Source: Sedimentisphaerales bacterium
Lineage (GTDB): Bacteria; Planctomycetota; Phycisphaerae; Sedimentisphaerales; Anaerobacaceae
Direction: 5' to 3'
Assembly (NCBI GenBank): GCA_016927855.1
Contig: JAFGLV010000033.1
Span: 27,602-91,601, forward strand
Length of the DNA stretch: 64,000 nucleotides
Shown here piece by piece: positions 1-8,971 of this stretch (position 1 is the stretch's first letter; every line of letters starts with the position of its first letter). The notes beneath the pieces were generated by a model that was not told the origin of the DNA, made no database searches, and was given only the letters and a program-made list of their open reading frames with translations. Position numbers and translations under genes: made by a program.

Positions 1-1
1 C

Positions 2-1396
2 GTCGAAACCGACTTGAACAGTTGGCACGCCTACCTGCCGGGCTACGGCTGGCGCGAATTCCTGGAGAACGTCTGCAAGAACACGTATCCCGGCTCGACT
101 TGGAACTACATTGGCGGCCGCGCCCAGGACGGCGATCCCATGTTCAACAGCGAGTGCGGCAACGTGTGGGGCTATGAGGGCAGCGCCGGCGATATCGATT
201 GGAGCTGGGATTATCACATCATGATCAACGAGTTCCGGCGACATCCCAAGATCTGCGGCTGGCTCTACACCGAGCACCACGACGTCATCAACGAATGGAA
301 CGGCTATTGGCGCTACGACCGCTCCGAAAAATACACCGGCCTGCCCGACATCGTCGACGGCATGACCCTGAACGACTTCCACAACCCGTTCTATCTGGCG
401 ATGGAGCGCGAGCTGTGCAGCACCGTCAAGCCCGGCCAGGTCGTAGACGTCCCGGTCTACGCGTCGTTTATGACCGACCGGCCCATCGAAGGCGACCTCA
501 CTATGGAGGTCTCGATGTACGGCTGGAACACGCTGGGAGCGAAGGAGACCTACGCGCAAGACAAACGCGCGATCTCCTATCGACCCTGGATGAATGAGGA
601 TCTGCCGCCGTTGCTGGTGAAGATGCCGGACCACTCGGCGCTGGCTGTCCTCGCGGTCGCGCTGAAAACGCCAGGCGGCGATGTGCTGCACCGCAACTTC
701 ACTACCTACCTCGTCACCGACGGCGCCAGCCCGCGCGACGAGACTGTCGGACGCCGGAATGAAGCGACGCGCATCGTCCGCTTCGAGCCCGACACGTTCA
801 GCGACGCGCAGTGGTCGCTCAAGCAATGGAATGTGCTGGGCGGTCTCAAGGTCAACGGCGCCGGCGCCGGTTACTTCGAATACCGAATCGCCTGGCCTGA
901 GGGCCTGGACGTGGAAAAGGTCGAGCAGGCCGTTTTGAAGATGGAGCTCTCCGCCAAGCAGTTGTTCGGCAAGGATCGTGAAGGCGCCGCCAGGCAGGAA
1001 GGCGACTTCATGCGCGGCGAAGGCACCCACGATCCGAGCCTCAACCGCAACGCCTATCCGATGACGGACGAAACGCTGTTTCCCAGCCGCGTAGCGATCA
1101 GCCTCTGCGGCAAGCCTCTCGGTACGTTCGAGCTGCCCGACGACTCCGCCGACCATCGCGGCATCCTATCCTGGCACAGCCAGAAGCGCGATCGTTACCT
1201 GCGCGAAGCCGGTTCCTTTGGCGTGCTGGTTGACGCGAGCATACCGACAGAAGCTCTCCGTCAGGCGTTCGAGCAAAAGGAACTCGTCATCCGCCTGTCG
1301 GTAGACGAGTCCCTGCCTGGCGGCCTGGCCATCTACGGCGAACGCTTCGGACGCTATCCGGTCGATCCGACCCTCGTCTTCGCGCTCAGCGATTGA
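2..1396 (+). CDS. Glycoside hydrolase family 2-like protein, C-terminal part (5' partial)
   Basis: The reading frame is open from base 2, so the true start lies before the window and 464 residues are visible. Tryptophan- and tyrosine-rich stretches such as FNSECGNVWGYEG and KICGWLYTEHHDVINEWNG resemble the second half of a GH2-type TIM barrel, where an acidic residue acts in catalysis. They are followed by beta-sandwich-like sequence. By family knowledge this would be an exported or periplasmic exo-glycosidase. It ends 40 bp before a GH43-like gene on the same strand, which suggests a shared transcript for polysaccharide breakdown. The substrate cannot be told from this fragment, and the GH family call rests on overall resemblance. 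Confidence 0.6.
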   Translation, partial: VETDLNSWHAYLPGYGWREFLENVCKNTYPGSTWNYIGGRAQDGDPMFNSECGNVWGYEGSAGDIDWSWDYHIMINEFRRHPKICGWLYTEHHDVINEWNGYWRYDRSEKYTGLPDIVDGMTLNDFHNPFYLAMERELCSTVKPGQVVDVPVYASFMTDRPIEGDLTMEVSMYGWNTLGAKETYAQDKRAISYRPWMNEDLPPLLVKMPDHSALAVLAVALKTPGGDVLHRNFTTYLVTDGASPRDETVGRRNEATRIVRFEPDTFSDAQWSLKQWNVLGGLKVNGAGAGYFEYRIAWPEGLDVEKVEQAVLKMELSAKQLFGKDREGAARQEGDFMRGEGTHDPSLNRNAYPMTDETLFPSRVAISLCGKPLGTFELPDDSADHRGILSWHSQKRDRYLREAGSFGVLVDASIPTEALRQAFEQKELVIRLSVDESLPGGLAIYGERFGRYPVDPTLVFALSD

Positions 1397-1436
1397 GTTG
1401 AATCAGCGAAACTGGTCCTGGCCTGAAGGTAGAGTC

Positions 1437-2444
1437 ATGATCCTGCGTGGCAGAATTCTGGCTGGTGCAGTGCAGACTGTGATGGGGCTGTCGGCCCTTG
1501 TCGTCACAGCCGGTAGTCAGACGACCCTGACGAATCCGGTCGCACCGAGAGGACAGGATCCGTGGGTCATTCGCGACGGCGGTCTCTACTACTACTGCTA
1601 TTCCAGCCGGGGACGAATCTGGGTCAATCAGGCCCGAACGATCCAGGAGGCTGTGCAGTACGACGGCACGGCGGTCTGGCAACCCGAACGGGGCCAGCCC
1701 TACTCCCGCGAGCTGTGGGCGCCGGAGTTGCACAAGCTGGCCGGCCAGTGGTATATCTATGTCGCGGCCGACGACGGCAGGAACGAGAATCACCGTATGT
1801 ACGTTCTTCAGAGCCAAACGACCGATCCAGCCGGACCCTACCAGTTCAAGGGCAAGATCGCCGATGCGTCGGACAAGTGGGCCATCGATGGGACGGTGAT
1901 GCAGTATGAAGAGAGACTCTACTTCATCTGGTCCGGCTGGGAAGGCGACGAGAACGTGCAGCAGAATCTGTACATCGCCGCGATGAAGGACCCTCTGTCG
2001 ATCGAGGGGCCGCGTTCGCTCATCTCCAAACCCGAATACGACTGGGAAAAGATCGGCCAGCCTCTCGTCAATGAAGGCCCTGAGGTGCTGGTGCATGAAG
2101 ATGACGTCTTCATCATCTACTCAGCCAGCGGAAGCTGGACCGATCACTATTGCCTCGGCCAGCTAAGGCTGGTCGGCGCCGACCCGCTCGACCCGAACGC
2201 GTGGGAGAAGAAGAAGACGCCCGTCTTCGCCTCAACCGCATCCGTTTTTGCTCCAGGTCACGCTTGCTTTGCCAAGAGCCCCGATGGAACCGAGGACTGG
2301 ATCATCTACCATGCCGCCAGGGACCAGGGCGCCGGCTGGAATCGCAACGTGCGGATGCAGCGTTTCACCTGGGATGCCGAGGGTAACCCTTGCCTTGGCT
2401 ATCCTGTCGCCGAGGGTCTGGAGATAGCCGCCCCATCGGAATGA
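1437..2444 (+). CDS. Exported glycoside hydrolase family 43-like protein
   Basis: The product is 335 residues. I chose the ATG at 1437 because it opens a signal peptide (MILRGRILAGAVQTVMG...) after a GGTAGAG ribosome site; an upstream in-frame TTG at 1398 is less likely. The mature part looks like a five-bladed propeller of the GH43 (arabinanase/xylosidase) type: GQDPWVIRDGGLYYYCYS contains the expected catalytic-base Asp, SRELWAPELHKLAGQWYIY is the usual WAPE motif, AIDGTVMQYEERLYFIWSG holds the middle Asp, and NEGPEVLVHEDDVFIIYSA holds the general-acid Glu. The predicted role is cleavage of arabinose- or xylose-containing side chains outside the cytoplasm. It follows the GH2-like gene closely. 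Confidence 0.85.
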   Translation: MILRGRILAGAVQTVMGLSALVVTAGSQTTLTNPVAPRGQDPWVIRDGGLYYYCYSSRGRIWVNQARTIQEAVQYDGTAVWQPERGQPYSRELWAPELHKLAGQWYIYVAADDGRNENHRMYVLQSQTTDPAGPYQFKGKIADASDKWAIDGTVMQYEERLYFIWSGWEGDENVQQNLYIAAMKDPLSIEGPRSLISKPEYDWEKIGQPLVNEGPEVLVHEDDVFIIYSASGSWTDHYCLGQLRLVGADPLDPNAWEKKKTPVFASTASVFAPGHACFAKSPDGTEDWIIYHAARDQGAGWNRNVRMQRFTWDAEGNPCLGYPVAEGLEIAAPSE

Positions 2445-2502
2445 CCGATCTGTGAATCTGGCACAGGCAGGAACTCCTTGGTCGGCGCGATCGAAAAACA
2501 CT

Positions 2503-3894
2503 CTACCGTCGGTCGGCCCGGTTCACCAGATTCCCTTCTTCATCGAGGTGGACCCAAGGCCCGCCGTGATTGTACCAGGGTCCGTTGCTGAGCACGCGCT
2601 TCTTGACAGCCTCGTCCCAGTCCATCGGCTCATCGAACTCGGGGGTCGGTTCGAAATACCCTGCCTTGTAGATGTACTTCGGTTCGCGCAGGTATTGCCG
2701 GACGACATCATCGTTCAGCTCGACGCCGAGTCCCGGTTTCTCGGGCACGGTATAACACCCATCCTGGATCAGAGGCTTGTCTACGCCTGTTACGAGATCC
2801 TCCCACCACGGAATGTCCATCGCGTGGTTCTCCATGCAGGCGAAGTCACGGACGGTACAGGCACAGTGGACACTGGCCATCGCACCGACCGGGGAACCGG
2901 CGTGGTGGAACATCGTCCGAATGCCGTAGCGATAGGCGTAGTCGGCAATGCGTTTCGTCTCGAGCAGACCACCCGAAGTTTCCAGGTCGCAATGGATGAT
3001 GTCCAGGGCACCCTGGTTGATGAACGGGCGAAATCCCTCGAAACCGAACAGATCCTCGTAGCCCAGGGTCGGCGTCGGCGAACCGTCGGTGATCTTCTTC
3101 ATGTCCTCGATGGCATTACGCGACCGAAAGCCGATAACGTCCTCGATGTATGCAAGACGCCGCTGGGGCTGGGCCATCGCCTGGCCCAGCAGGACGCCGG
3201 ACTCGACGTTCATCCGGCCGAAATGGTCGGCGCCGAGCGACACCCCGTGCCCGATGGCACCGCGACCGGCTTCGACGTATTCACCCCAGTATTCCATGCC
3301 CTTCTCGGTCGGCACGCCGCCGGCCATGGCACCTTCCTTGTTGCTGATCAACCAGGGACGCAGGTCCATCTTCAAGTGCTTGAGCTTCCATTTCTCGACC
3401 CGGATTTTCGCCCGCCTGGCATAGACCTCAGGGTCCTCATTCGCGTCAGTGTCGCCGTAAACCGGGATCTTGTCTCTGACCTTCGGGCCGAGGATCTTGT
3501 AGGCAGGCACTCCGAGGACCTTGCCTGCGATGTCGAAAAGGGCCATGTCCACGGCGCTGAATCCGCCTCCGGCCCGGCCGTGCCCGGCATACGGACGGAT
3601 GCTTTCCAGAATCCCCTCAATATCCAACGGGTCCTTGCCGACCAGATAGGGCTTCAGGAAGAGCGCCTGGCCGAGAAAGCCCATGTCGCGCACCTCGCCC
3701 AGTCCGTAGATGTCCTGGTTGGTGTAGAGCTTGATGATCGGGTAGTCATAGTTGGAGGCGACCGTGCAGCCGCGGATGTCGGTGATCTTCAGATTGGACG
3801 GTCGCGAGTAGGTTCGGGCCGGATTGATCGCAAGGCCACCAAGCACCGTGCCGGCAAAGCCCGCCGATTTCTTGAGAAATGCGCGTCGATCCAT
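2503..3894 (-). CDS. Mandelate racemase / muconate lactonizing enzyme family protein, Tat-exported
   Basis: The product is 463 residues. The ATG at 3894 follows a strong AAAGGAG site and opens MDRRAFLKKSAGFAG, a twin-arginine signal. The body matches the enolase superfamily: an N-terminal capping domain, then a barrel with HLKMDL, YIEDVIGF and LGYEDLFGFEGF placing the Asp, Glu and Glu metal ligands, DIIHCDLETSGGL on a later strand, and a His pair in MFHHAGSP. Such enzymes abstract a proton alpha to a carboxylate, for example in sugar-acid dehydration. Export of this family is unusual but recurs in Planctomycetes. It converges on the GH43 gene and is divergent from a cupin gene. The substrate is unknown. 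Confidence 0.85.
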   Translation of the reverse strand: MDRRAFLKKSAGFAGTVLGGLAINPARTYSRPSNLKITDIRGCTVASNYDYPIIKLYTNQDIYGLGEVRDMGFLGQALFLKPYLVGKDPLDIEGILESIRPYAGHGRAGGGFSAVDMALFDIAGKVLGVPAYKILGPKVRDKIPVYGDTDANEDPEVYARRAKIRVEKWKLKHLKMDLRPWLISNKEGAMAGGVPTEKGMEYWGEYVEAGRGAIGHGVSLGADHFGRMNVESGVLLGQAMAQPQRRLAYIEDVIGFRSRNAIEDMKKITDGSPTPTLGYEDLFGFEGFRPFINQGALDIIHCDLETSGGLLETKRIADYAYRYGIRTMFHHAGSPVGAMASVHCACTVRDFACMENHAMDIPWWEDLVTGVDKPLIQDGCYTVPEKPGLGVELNDDVVRQYLREPKYIYKAGYFEPTPEFDEPMDWDEAVKKRVLSNGPWYNHGGPWVHLDEEGNLVNRADRR

Positions 3895-4073
3895 GCTATT
3901 GGCTCCTTTCCCGTGGCCCACCAGAGCCCGGTTGCGTATCGCTGTACAGGGGCCCCATCGCCCACTATACTGTATGACGCCGGCGCAAGTGAGTATAGCT
4001 TGAACGAGGCGTTGCGACCATGCAAAATGGCCGGAAGTGGCCATCCTGCAGACTACGAACGGAGGCTGTCGCT

Positions 4074-4940
4074 ATGACACGATATCTCGTCATCACCTTC
4101 CTGGCGGTGCTGCTGACGGACGTCTCGGCGGCACAGGACCCGGTCTTTCTGAAGCGAAGCGTTGATGCAGTCTCGGAGCGACCCGGAGATCTGAGTACCG
4201 AGACGGCGCACTACCGTCCCCTATTCGGTGTCGGTGATCCCAACGCAGGGACCGTCACGGGTCTCACCCGCTTCGGTCATCTGACCGTCGATCCCGATGG
4301 CCGCAGCCGACTGGTCAACTACCCGAACGAGGAGCAGATATACTACGTCCTCGATGGCACGGGCCTGCTGCATTACGGGCCGGATAGGATCCCTGTCGCG
4401 CCGGATGACTTCATGTACCTTCCGGCGGGCATCGAGCATGGCGTGTCGAATCCGCGCGAAAACCCCCTGCGGCTGATTGCCATGGGCTTCGCGCTTCCGG
4501 CCGAACGGCAAGTCCCGCCGACACCGAGACTGATGCTGGCCAACGCATCGGATGTGCCCCTCCAGGTTCTCGGCCAACATGGACCGACCACACAGTTCAA
4601 GCTGCTGCTGGGTACAACGCGCAGCCGTCGCGACAAGTTGGCGGCCGCGCACCAGGTCAACAGCTTGTTCCTCATGGACTTTGCCGCCGGCGGAACCAAC
4701 ATCCCTCACCGGCACCCGCGCGAGGGCGAGATCTACTTTGTCCTGAGAGGCCACGGCGAAATGGTCGCAGGAACCGATGCGCAAGGCGAGGAGCTGCGCT
4801 ACGCCGCTCGAGCGGGAGATGCCTTCTATTTCGCGCCGCGCACGTTGATCGGCTTCTACAGCGGCGCGAGCGAAGGGCAAGCGCACGATGTGATCTTGGC
4901 TGTGCGTTGGGCGGTAACGTCTTCCGGGCCGCAGCGCTGA
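4074..4940 (+). CDS. Exported double-cupin protein
   Basis: The product is 288 residues. The start at 4074 follows GGAGG and opens a signal peptide (MTRYLVITFLAVLLTDVSAA). Two cupin barrels are visible. The first has EEQIYYVLDGTGLLHYG and PAGIEHGVSNP. The second has IPHRHPREGEIYFVLRGHGE, with His/Glu positions suited to a bound metal, and GDAFYFAPRTLIGF. Cupins of this form bind small ligands or act as isomerases or dioxygenases; the reaction here is not evident. The gene is divergent from the enolase-superfamily gene, sharing a 179-bp intergenic region, and converges with the M24 peptidase gene. Confidence 0.8.
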   Translation: MTRYLVITFLAVLLTDVSAAQDPVFLKRSVDAVSERPGDLSTETAHYRPLFGVGDPNAGTVTGLTRFGHLTVDPDGRSRLVNYPNEEQIYYVLDGTGLLHYGPDRIPVAPDDFMYLPAGIEHGVSNPRENPLRLIAMGFALPAERQVPPTPRLMLANASDVPLQVLGQHGPTTQFKLLLGTTRSRRDKLAAAHQVNSLFLMDFAAGGTNIPHRHPREGEIYFVLRGHGEMVAGTDAQGEELRYAARAGDAFYFAPRTLIGFYSGASEGQAHDVILAVRWAVTSSGPQR

Positions 4941-4958
4941 TGGACCAACGAAGCCGAT

Positions 4959-6242
4959 CTACCGCTTCGCTCGCGCCATCCACGTTTCGACGTCCTTCCT
5001 CTCGCGCGGGATCTGATCCGAAAGGACGCGACAGCCGGTCTCGGTAACGAGAACGTCGTCCTCGATTCTCACGCCCAACTTCTGGTCCGGGAGGTAAACG
5101 CCGGGCTCCACGGTGATGACCATCCCCGGTTTCAGCACCAGGCCCAAGTCGAGGACATCCTGATCGTGCACGTCCAGTCCGACCAAGTGCGAAATGTGGT
5201 GGGCGAACTCGTAGCCGGCTTCGCAAATGATGTCGCGCGCGATATCGTCGATCTCCTTGAGCGTAACACCTGGCCTGATGTGCTTGATGGCTGCGTTCTG
5301 CGCCCTCAAAACGAGATCGTACACCACCGCCTGTTCCGGCGTGAAGCGGCCGTCGACCGGGATGGTGCGTGAGATGTCGGCCGCATAGTGGTCCCATTCG
5401 GCGCCGACGTCCAACAGGAGAAGCTGGCCGGCCTCCAGGGTACGATAGCGTGTCTGATAGTGAAGTACGGTGGCCTCCTCGCCTGCTCCGACGATCGGGC
5501 CGAACGCCATGTGCTGGGCGCCCTGTTGTTTGAACGAATTCTCCAGGACTCCGTCCAGTTGGTATTCGGTGACCCCAGGACGGACTTCGGCCAGAAGCTC
5601 CGTGATCCCCTGACAAGTAACCTGAATCGCTCGTTCGATGGCCGCGACCTCCTCGGCCGATTTGACCGCGCGCATGGTCTCAAGCAGGTGTGAGGAGTTC
5701 TTGATTGTCACTTCCGGCACGCGCGCCGTGATGTCACGATAGAGTTCCAGATCGGGAGGGACGGGCGCCGACGGACCTGCCAAGTTCGAGATGAGATGCA
5801 GCTCCGTCGCATGTTTGACGCACCGTAGGATCGTCGCGTCGAGCGCTGTCGTGCGAAGAACCTCATCGAACCCGAGAGTGCGCCGCAGGGACTCACTCAA
5901 CGGCGGCCGCCGGCCTGTGTAGCGCTCTCTGTCGAGGTCACGCGGAGGCAGCAGCAGGATCTGACGAATCGCTTGTTGGGGCGCCAGGACGAGCATGGCT
6001 CCAGGTTCATCCACGCCGGTCAGGTACCAGAAATTGGCATCGGCGCGATAGCCGGTCTCGGTCCGGCTGCCCTGGGAGTAGAGGACCGCGATCCCCTCTC
6101 CCAGAGAACGCATGAGGGCTTCGCGGCGGTCGACGAAAGGATGGGCCGACTGAACGCTCTGCTGCGACGTGTCTTGGGCAAAGCTGAAGACCGAAGGTAG
6201 AAAGAGAAGCAAAATTGCTGTGACGGTTTGACGGTGTTTCAT
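4959..6242 (-). CDS. Exported Xaa-Pro aminopeptidase, M24B family
   Basis: The product is 427 residues with a signal peptide (MKHRQTVTAILLLFLPSVFSFA). An N-terminal creatinase-like domain (about residues 30-190) precedes the pita-bread domain. The five metal ligands are visible: Asp in LLLDVGAEWDHY, Asp in YAADISRTIP, His in HHISHLVGLDVHD, Glu in VITVEPGVYL and Glu in VRIEDDVLV. The family removes an N-terminal residue next to proline using two Mn or Co ions. The signal peptide suggests action in the periplasm, consistent with the exported M28 peptidase encoded divergently at 6564. Confidence 0.92.
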   Translation of the reverse strand: MKHRQTVTAILLLFLPSVFSFAQDTSQQSVQSAHPFVDRREALMRSLGEGIAVLYSQGSRTETGYRADANFWYLTGVDEPGAMLVLAPQQAIRQILLLPPRDLDRERYTGRRPPLSESLRRTLGFDEVLRTTALDATILRCVKHATELHLISNLAGPSAPVPPDLELYRDITARVPEVTIKNSSHLLETMRAVKSAEEVAAIERAIQVTCQGITELLAEVRPGVTEYQLDGVLENSFKQQGAQHMAFGPIVGAGEEATVLHYQTRYRTLEAGQLLLLDVGAEWDHYAADISRTIPVDGRFTPEQAVVYDLVLRAQNAAIKHIRPGVTLKEIDDIARDIICEAGYEFAHHISHLVGLDVHDQDVLDLGLVLKPGMVITVEPGVYLPDQKLGVRIEDDVLVTETGCRVLSDQIPRERKDVETWMARAKR

Positions 6243-6245
6243 GGC

Positions 6246-6545
6246 TCATCTCCGTTTCACAGAACTCCCACAATCCTGAAAGGCAAATGGACCCCGGTGC
6301 CCATGCAGCACTTGACGTGCCCGGAAACCCAAGATGCCCATTATAGGGCAAACAGAGAACGGGGTCGACAAGCGTTTGCGGCAAGACGGGTGGTTTCGGG
6401 CTTTGTCTTAGCTGCGCCCCGCGCCGGTGTCCAATACCAGGCGACGAAACGCGACGATCAGTCACAACTGCATGAAGGGAATTTGAGGTGGTATCGTAGG
6501 AGTTTCGCCATACAATGAGGCTGCTAACAAGATCATGGGCGTCAT
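6246..6545. other. Divergent intergenic region between the M24 and M28 peptidase genes
   Basis: This stretch of about 320 bp holds no convincing gene. It contains the TATAAT at 6340 for the leftward gene, a TACAAT at 6511 that could serve the rightward gene, and the AAGGAG ribosome site of the M28 gene near 6550. No strong hairpin or repeat was seen. Confidence 0.5.
6340..6345 (-). promoter_or_regulatory. Perfect -10 hexamer (TATAAT) upstream of the M24 peptidase gene
   Basis: Read on the minus strand this is TATAAT about 100 bp before the M24 peptidase start. No good -35 box lies at 16-18 bp, so the promoter call rests on the -10 element and its position in a divergent intergenic region. 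Confidence 0.35.
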
Positions 6546-6563
6546 GGTTTAAGGAGTCACATC

Positions 6564-8924
6564 ATGTCCAAGCGTCTCCAGGGGTTCGTTGCATCTCTCG
6601 CAATCGTGTTGATGGTGACCGGGCTGGCACTCCGCGCCCAGCAGGTTCCGACCGCATCCGACGAACCGAATGAAGTCACTGAGCAGCAGCCTCCAGAGCG
6701 CGGGCTCCGTGTCGACGGAGACCGCACGAAGGGCTACGCCACCTGGATGGCCCACGATCAGAGACAGGGTCGCAAGAGCTTGACCGAGGGCTACAAGGCC
6801 ACAGCCAAGTGGGCGGCGGACAACTTCAGGAACTGGGGGTTGAAACCTGCCGGCCAGGACGGAACCTACTTCCAGGATGTGCCCATCGAACGCGGTTTCA
6901 CCTATCAGACGGGACGACCTGAAATCTGGATCGGTAACCGCGAATTCCTGCTGGAAGACGGCGACTTTGCGCTGGAGCCGTCGTCCACGCCCGCGACCCA
7001 GGTAAAAGCCGAGGTCGTCTTCGTGGGATACGGCATAGCGGCGCCGGATAAGGGCCTGGATGAATACGCCGGGTTGGAGGTGGAGGGCAAGATCGTCCTG
7101 GCGCTGAAGGGCTCGCCGGTAGAAGCACCCGCTCCCCGCCTGCGATTCGGGCCGGCCCGCGACGAGGAAGGCCCAAGTGAGGCATGGACCGAAGAGTCCA
7201 GCGATCGTGTGAAGATTCAAACTGCCTATGATCGTGGCGCAGCCGCCCTGTTGTTGCTGGACGCGGAATCGTCCCGAAACGAACGCAATCGTGATGAACT
7301 GGAACTGGAATTCGACCGTGACTTTCTGGTGTTCACCATTCAGGAACGCATCTTCCGCGCCATCATGAAGACGGATCGGCAGGAATCGGTCTCCGGCTTT
7401 GAGCAACGACTGGCGGTAATGCGTTGGGACATCCGCAACCTGCAAGCTCGTTCTATGCCCACTGGCGCCCAGGCTCGGCTCAAGGGATACGACACCGTGC
7501 AGAAGTACAGCGAGGACTTGGAGAACAACGTTTCACAAAACGTCATTGCCAAGCTGCCGGGGACGGATCTGGAGCTGAAGTCGCAATACGTCATCATTGG
7601 TGGGCACATGGATCACCTGGGCCTGCGCGACGGACTGGTCCACAACGGTGCCGACGACAATGCCTCCGGCACGGCGGTCGTCCTGGAAGTCGCCAGGGTC
7701 CTGGCGGAGGCGAATTATCAACCCAAACGGACGATCATCTTCTGCTGCTGGTGCGGCGAAGAGCTTGGCCTGCTCGGCTCCAACCACTACACCGACAACC
7801 CCTGCGATGGCGTCACCATGGATCGCGTCGTGGCCTATTTCAACCTGGACATGGTTGGACTGGGAGACACCATCGGCGCGCCGGGCGCCCTGAACTTCCC
7901 GACCGTATGGGAGATCATCAAGCGGGATCAGGACGAAGATGTCCTGGCGGCGGTGGAGCCGGATACGGGCGGCCCGGGCGGCAGCGATCACTCCGGCTTC
8001 ATTACCAAAGGAATTGAAGCGATGGCCTTGATGACACGCGGCGGAAACGGGCATCCTGATTACCATCGGCCTGAGGATGACGCGGAGAAGCTGGACCCGG
8101 AAATTCTGCGCAAGACCGGCCAGTTTGTCCTGCAGGGCGTGATGAACCTGGCTGACGAAACCAAGGTTGAGCTGATCGTCGAAGACCGCCAGGTGATCTA
8201 CGATGCGCTGCGCTTGTATGTCGCGAACATCAATCCTGAGCTGGAAGACGGCGATTGGCGCCGTATCGACCTGGCAGGCTACAGCCAGGACAAACTGCGG
8301 TGGCGCATCGCGTCGGTTGAGGAAAGACCCGAGAAGTCTCTGCAAACAGGAGTGGCGGACCTGAGACTTTTCGACGGGGACATGGATTTGCTGCTGGCCG
8401 CCAGTGACGCCCTGGGGATCGGTCGGGTGGACGTCACAGGCTGCGACGGCCAGTGGGTCTGCGACGGTCAACTGACCGAGAAAGGTCGCTATTTCATCGG
8501 CATGATGGAGGAGCATGGCATAGTAGTCAACCTGGTCAGTCCGGCGCCGCAACTGCTGCGCGATGTCCTGGCCGCGGCCACCCGCCCCTTCATCGTAACA
8601 GGTTTCTATCTCCTCGACCCTCAGACCTATGACGCTATCAACAAGAAGCAAGTCTTGCTCGGGGTCAAGTTCGATCCCGCCGACGTGGACGGTTGCGTCG
8701 AGCGCCTGGAGCGGGTCAAGACCGCCTTAGGTGACACCGACAATCCGGTGCTGGTGGTCACGACCACCGAGGGACTGGAAGAGGCCAAGCAGGAACTGTA
8801 CAAACGCCTGATCCGGAAGGGCTGGCAGCCTGATGAGATCGGGCGGGACCGCCGTGGTCGCATGCGCGGCCGCGGCGCGCGAGCGACCGGTATTGCCGCC
8901 GGCAACCTCAGCGCCCTGCGGTGA
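6564..8924 (+). CDS. Exported M28 family metallopeptidase with PA domain and a degenerate M19 dipeptidase-like C-terminus
   Basis: The product is 786 residues. The ATG follows AAGGAG and opens a signal peptide (MSKRLQGFVASLAIVLMV). A protease-associated domain precedes the M28 catalytic domain (about residues 325-560). Zinc ligands and catalytic Glu are visible: His in GGHMDHLG, Asp in NGADDNASG, Glu pair in CGEELGLLGS, Asp in FNLDMVGLGD and His in HPDYHRPEDD. The last 170 residues are extra for M28. They resemble the end of membrane dipeptidases (M19): LTEKGRYFIGMMEEHGIVV, then RPFIVTGFYL, and a final AGNLSALR, but the M19 metal-site histidines are not evident. Expected role: periplasmic aminopeptidase. 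Confidence 0.88.
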   Translation: MSKRLQGFVASLAIVLMVTGLALRAQQVPTASDEPNEVTEQQPPERGLRVDGDRTKGYATWMAHDQRQGRKSLTEGYKATAKWAADNFRNWGLKPAGQDGTYFQDVPIERGFTYQTGRPEIWIGNREFLLEDGDFALEPSSTPATQVKAEVVFVGYGIAAPDKGLDEYAGLEVEGKIVLALKGSPVEAPAPRLRFGPARDEEGPSEAWTEESSDRVKIQTAYDRGAAALLLLDAESSRNERNRDELELEFDRDFLVFTIQERIFRAIMKTDRQESVSGFEQRLAVMRWDIRNLQARSMPTGAQARLKGYDTVQKYSEDLENNVSQNVIAKLPGTDLELKSQYVIIGGHMDHLGLRDGLVHNGADDNASGTAVVLEVARVLAEANYQPKRTIIFCCWCGEELGLLGSNHYTDNPCDGVTMDRVVAYFNLDMVGLGDTIGAPGALNFPTVWEIIKRDQDEDVLAAVEPDTGGPGGSDHSGFITKGIEAMALMTRGGNGHPDYHRPEDDAEKLDPEILRKTGQFVLQGVMNLADETKVELIVEDRQVIYDALRLYVANINPELEDGDWRRIDLAGYSQDKLRWRIASVEERPEKSLQTGVADLRLFDGDMDLLLAASDALGIGRVDVTGCDGQWVCDGQLTEKGRYFIGMMEEHGIVVNLVSPAPQLLRDVLAAATRPFIVTGFYLLDPQTYDAINKKQVLLGVKFDPADVDGCVERLERVKTALGDTDNPVLVVTTTEGLEEAKQELYKRLIRKGWQPDEIGRDRRGRMRGRGARATGIAAGNLSALR

Positions 8925-8971
8925 TCGGTCCGCACTCCGCTCGCGTGGTACCTTTGTGGAAGGGGCTTCTC

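Noticed and set aside
2452..4077. 541-codon plus-strand frame opposite the enolase-superfamily gene
   Set aside because: It is the antisense shadow of a gene with clear motifs, signal peptide and ribosome site; the frame itself has no family likeness.
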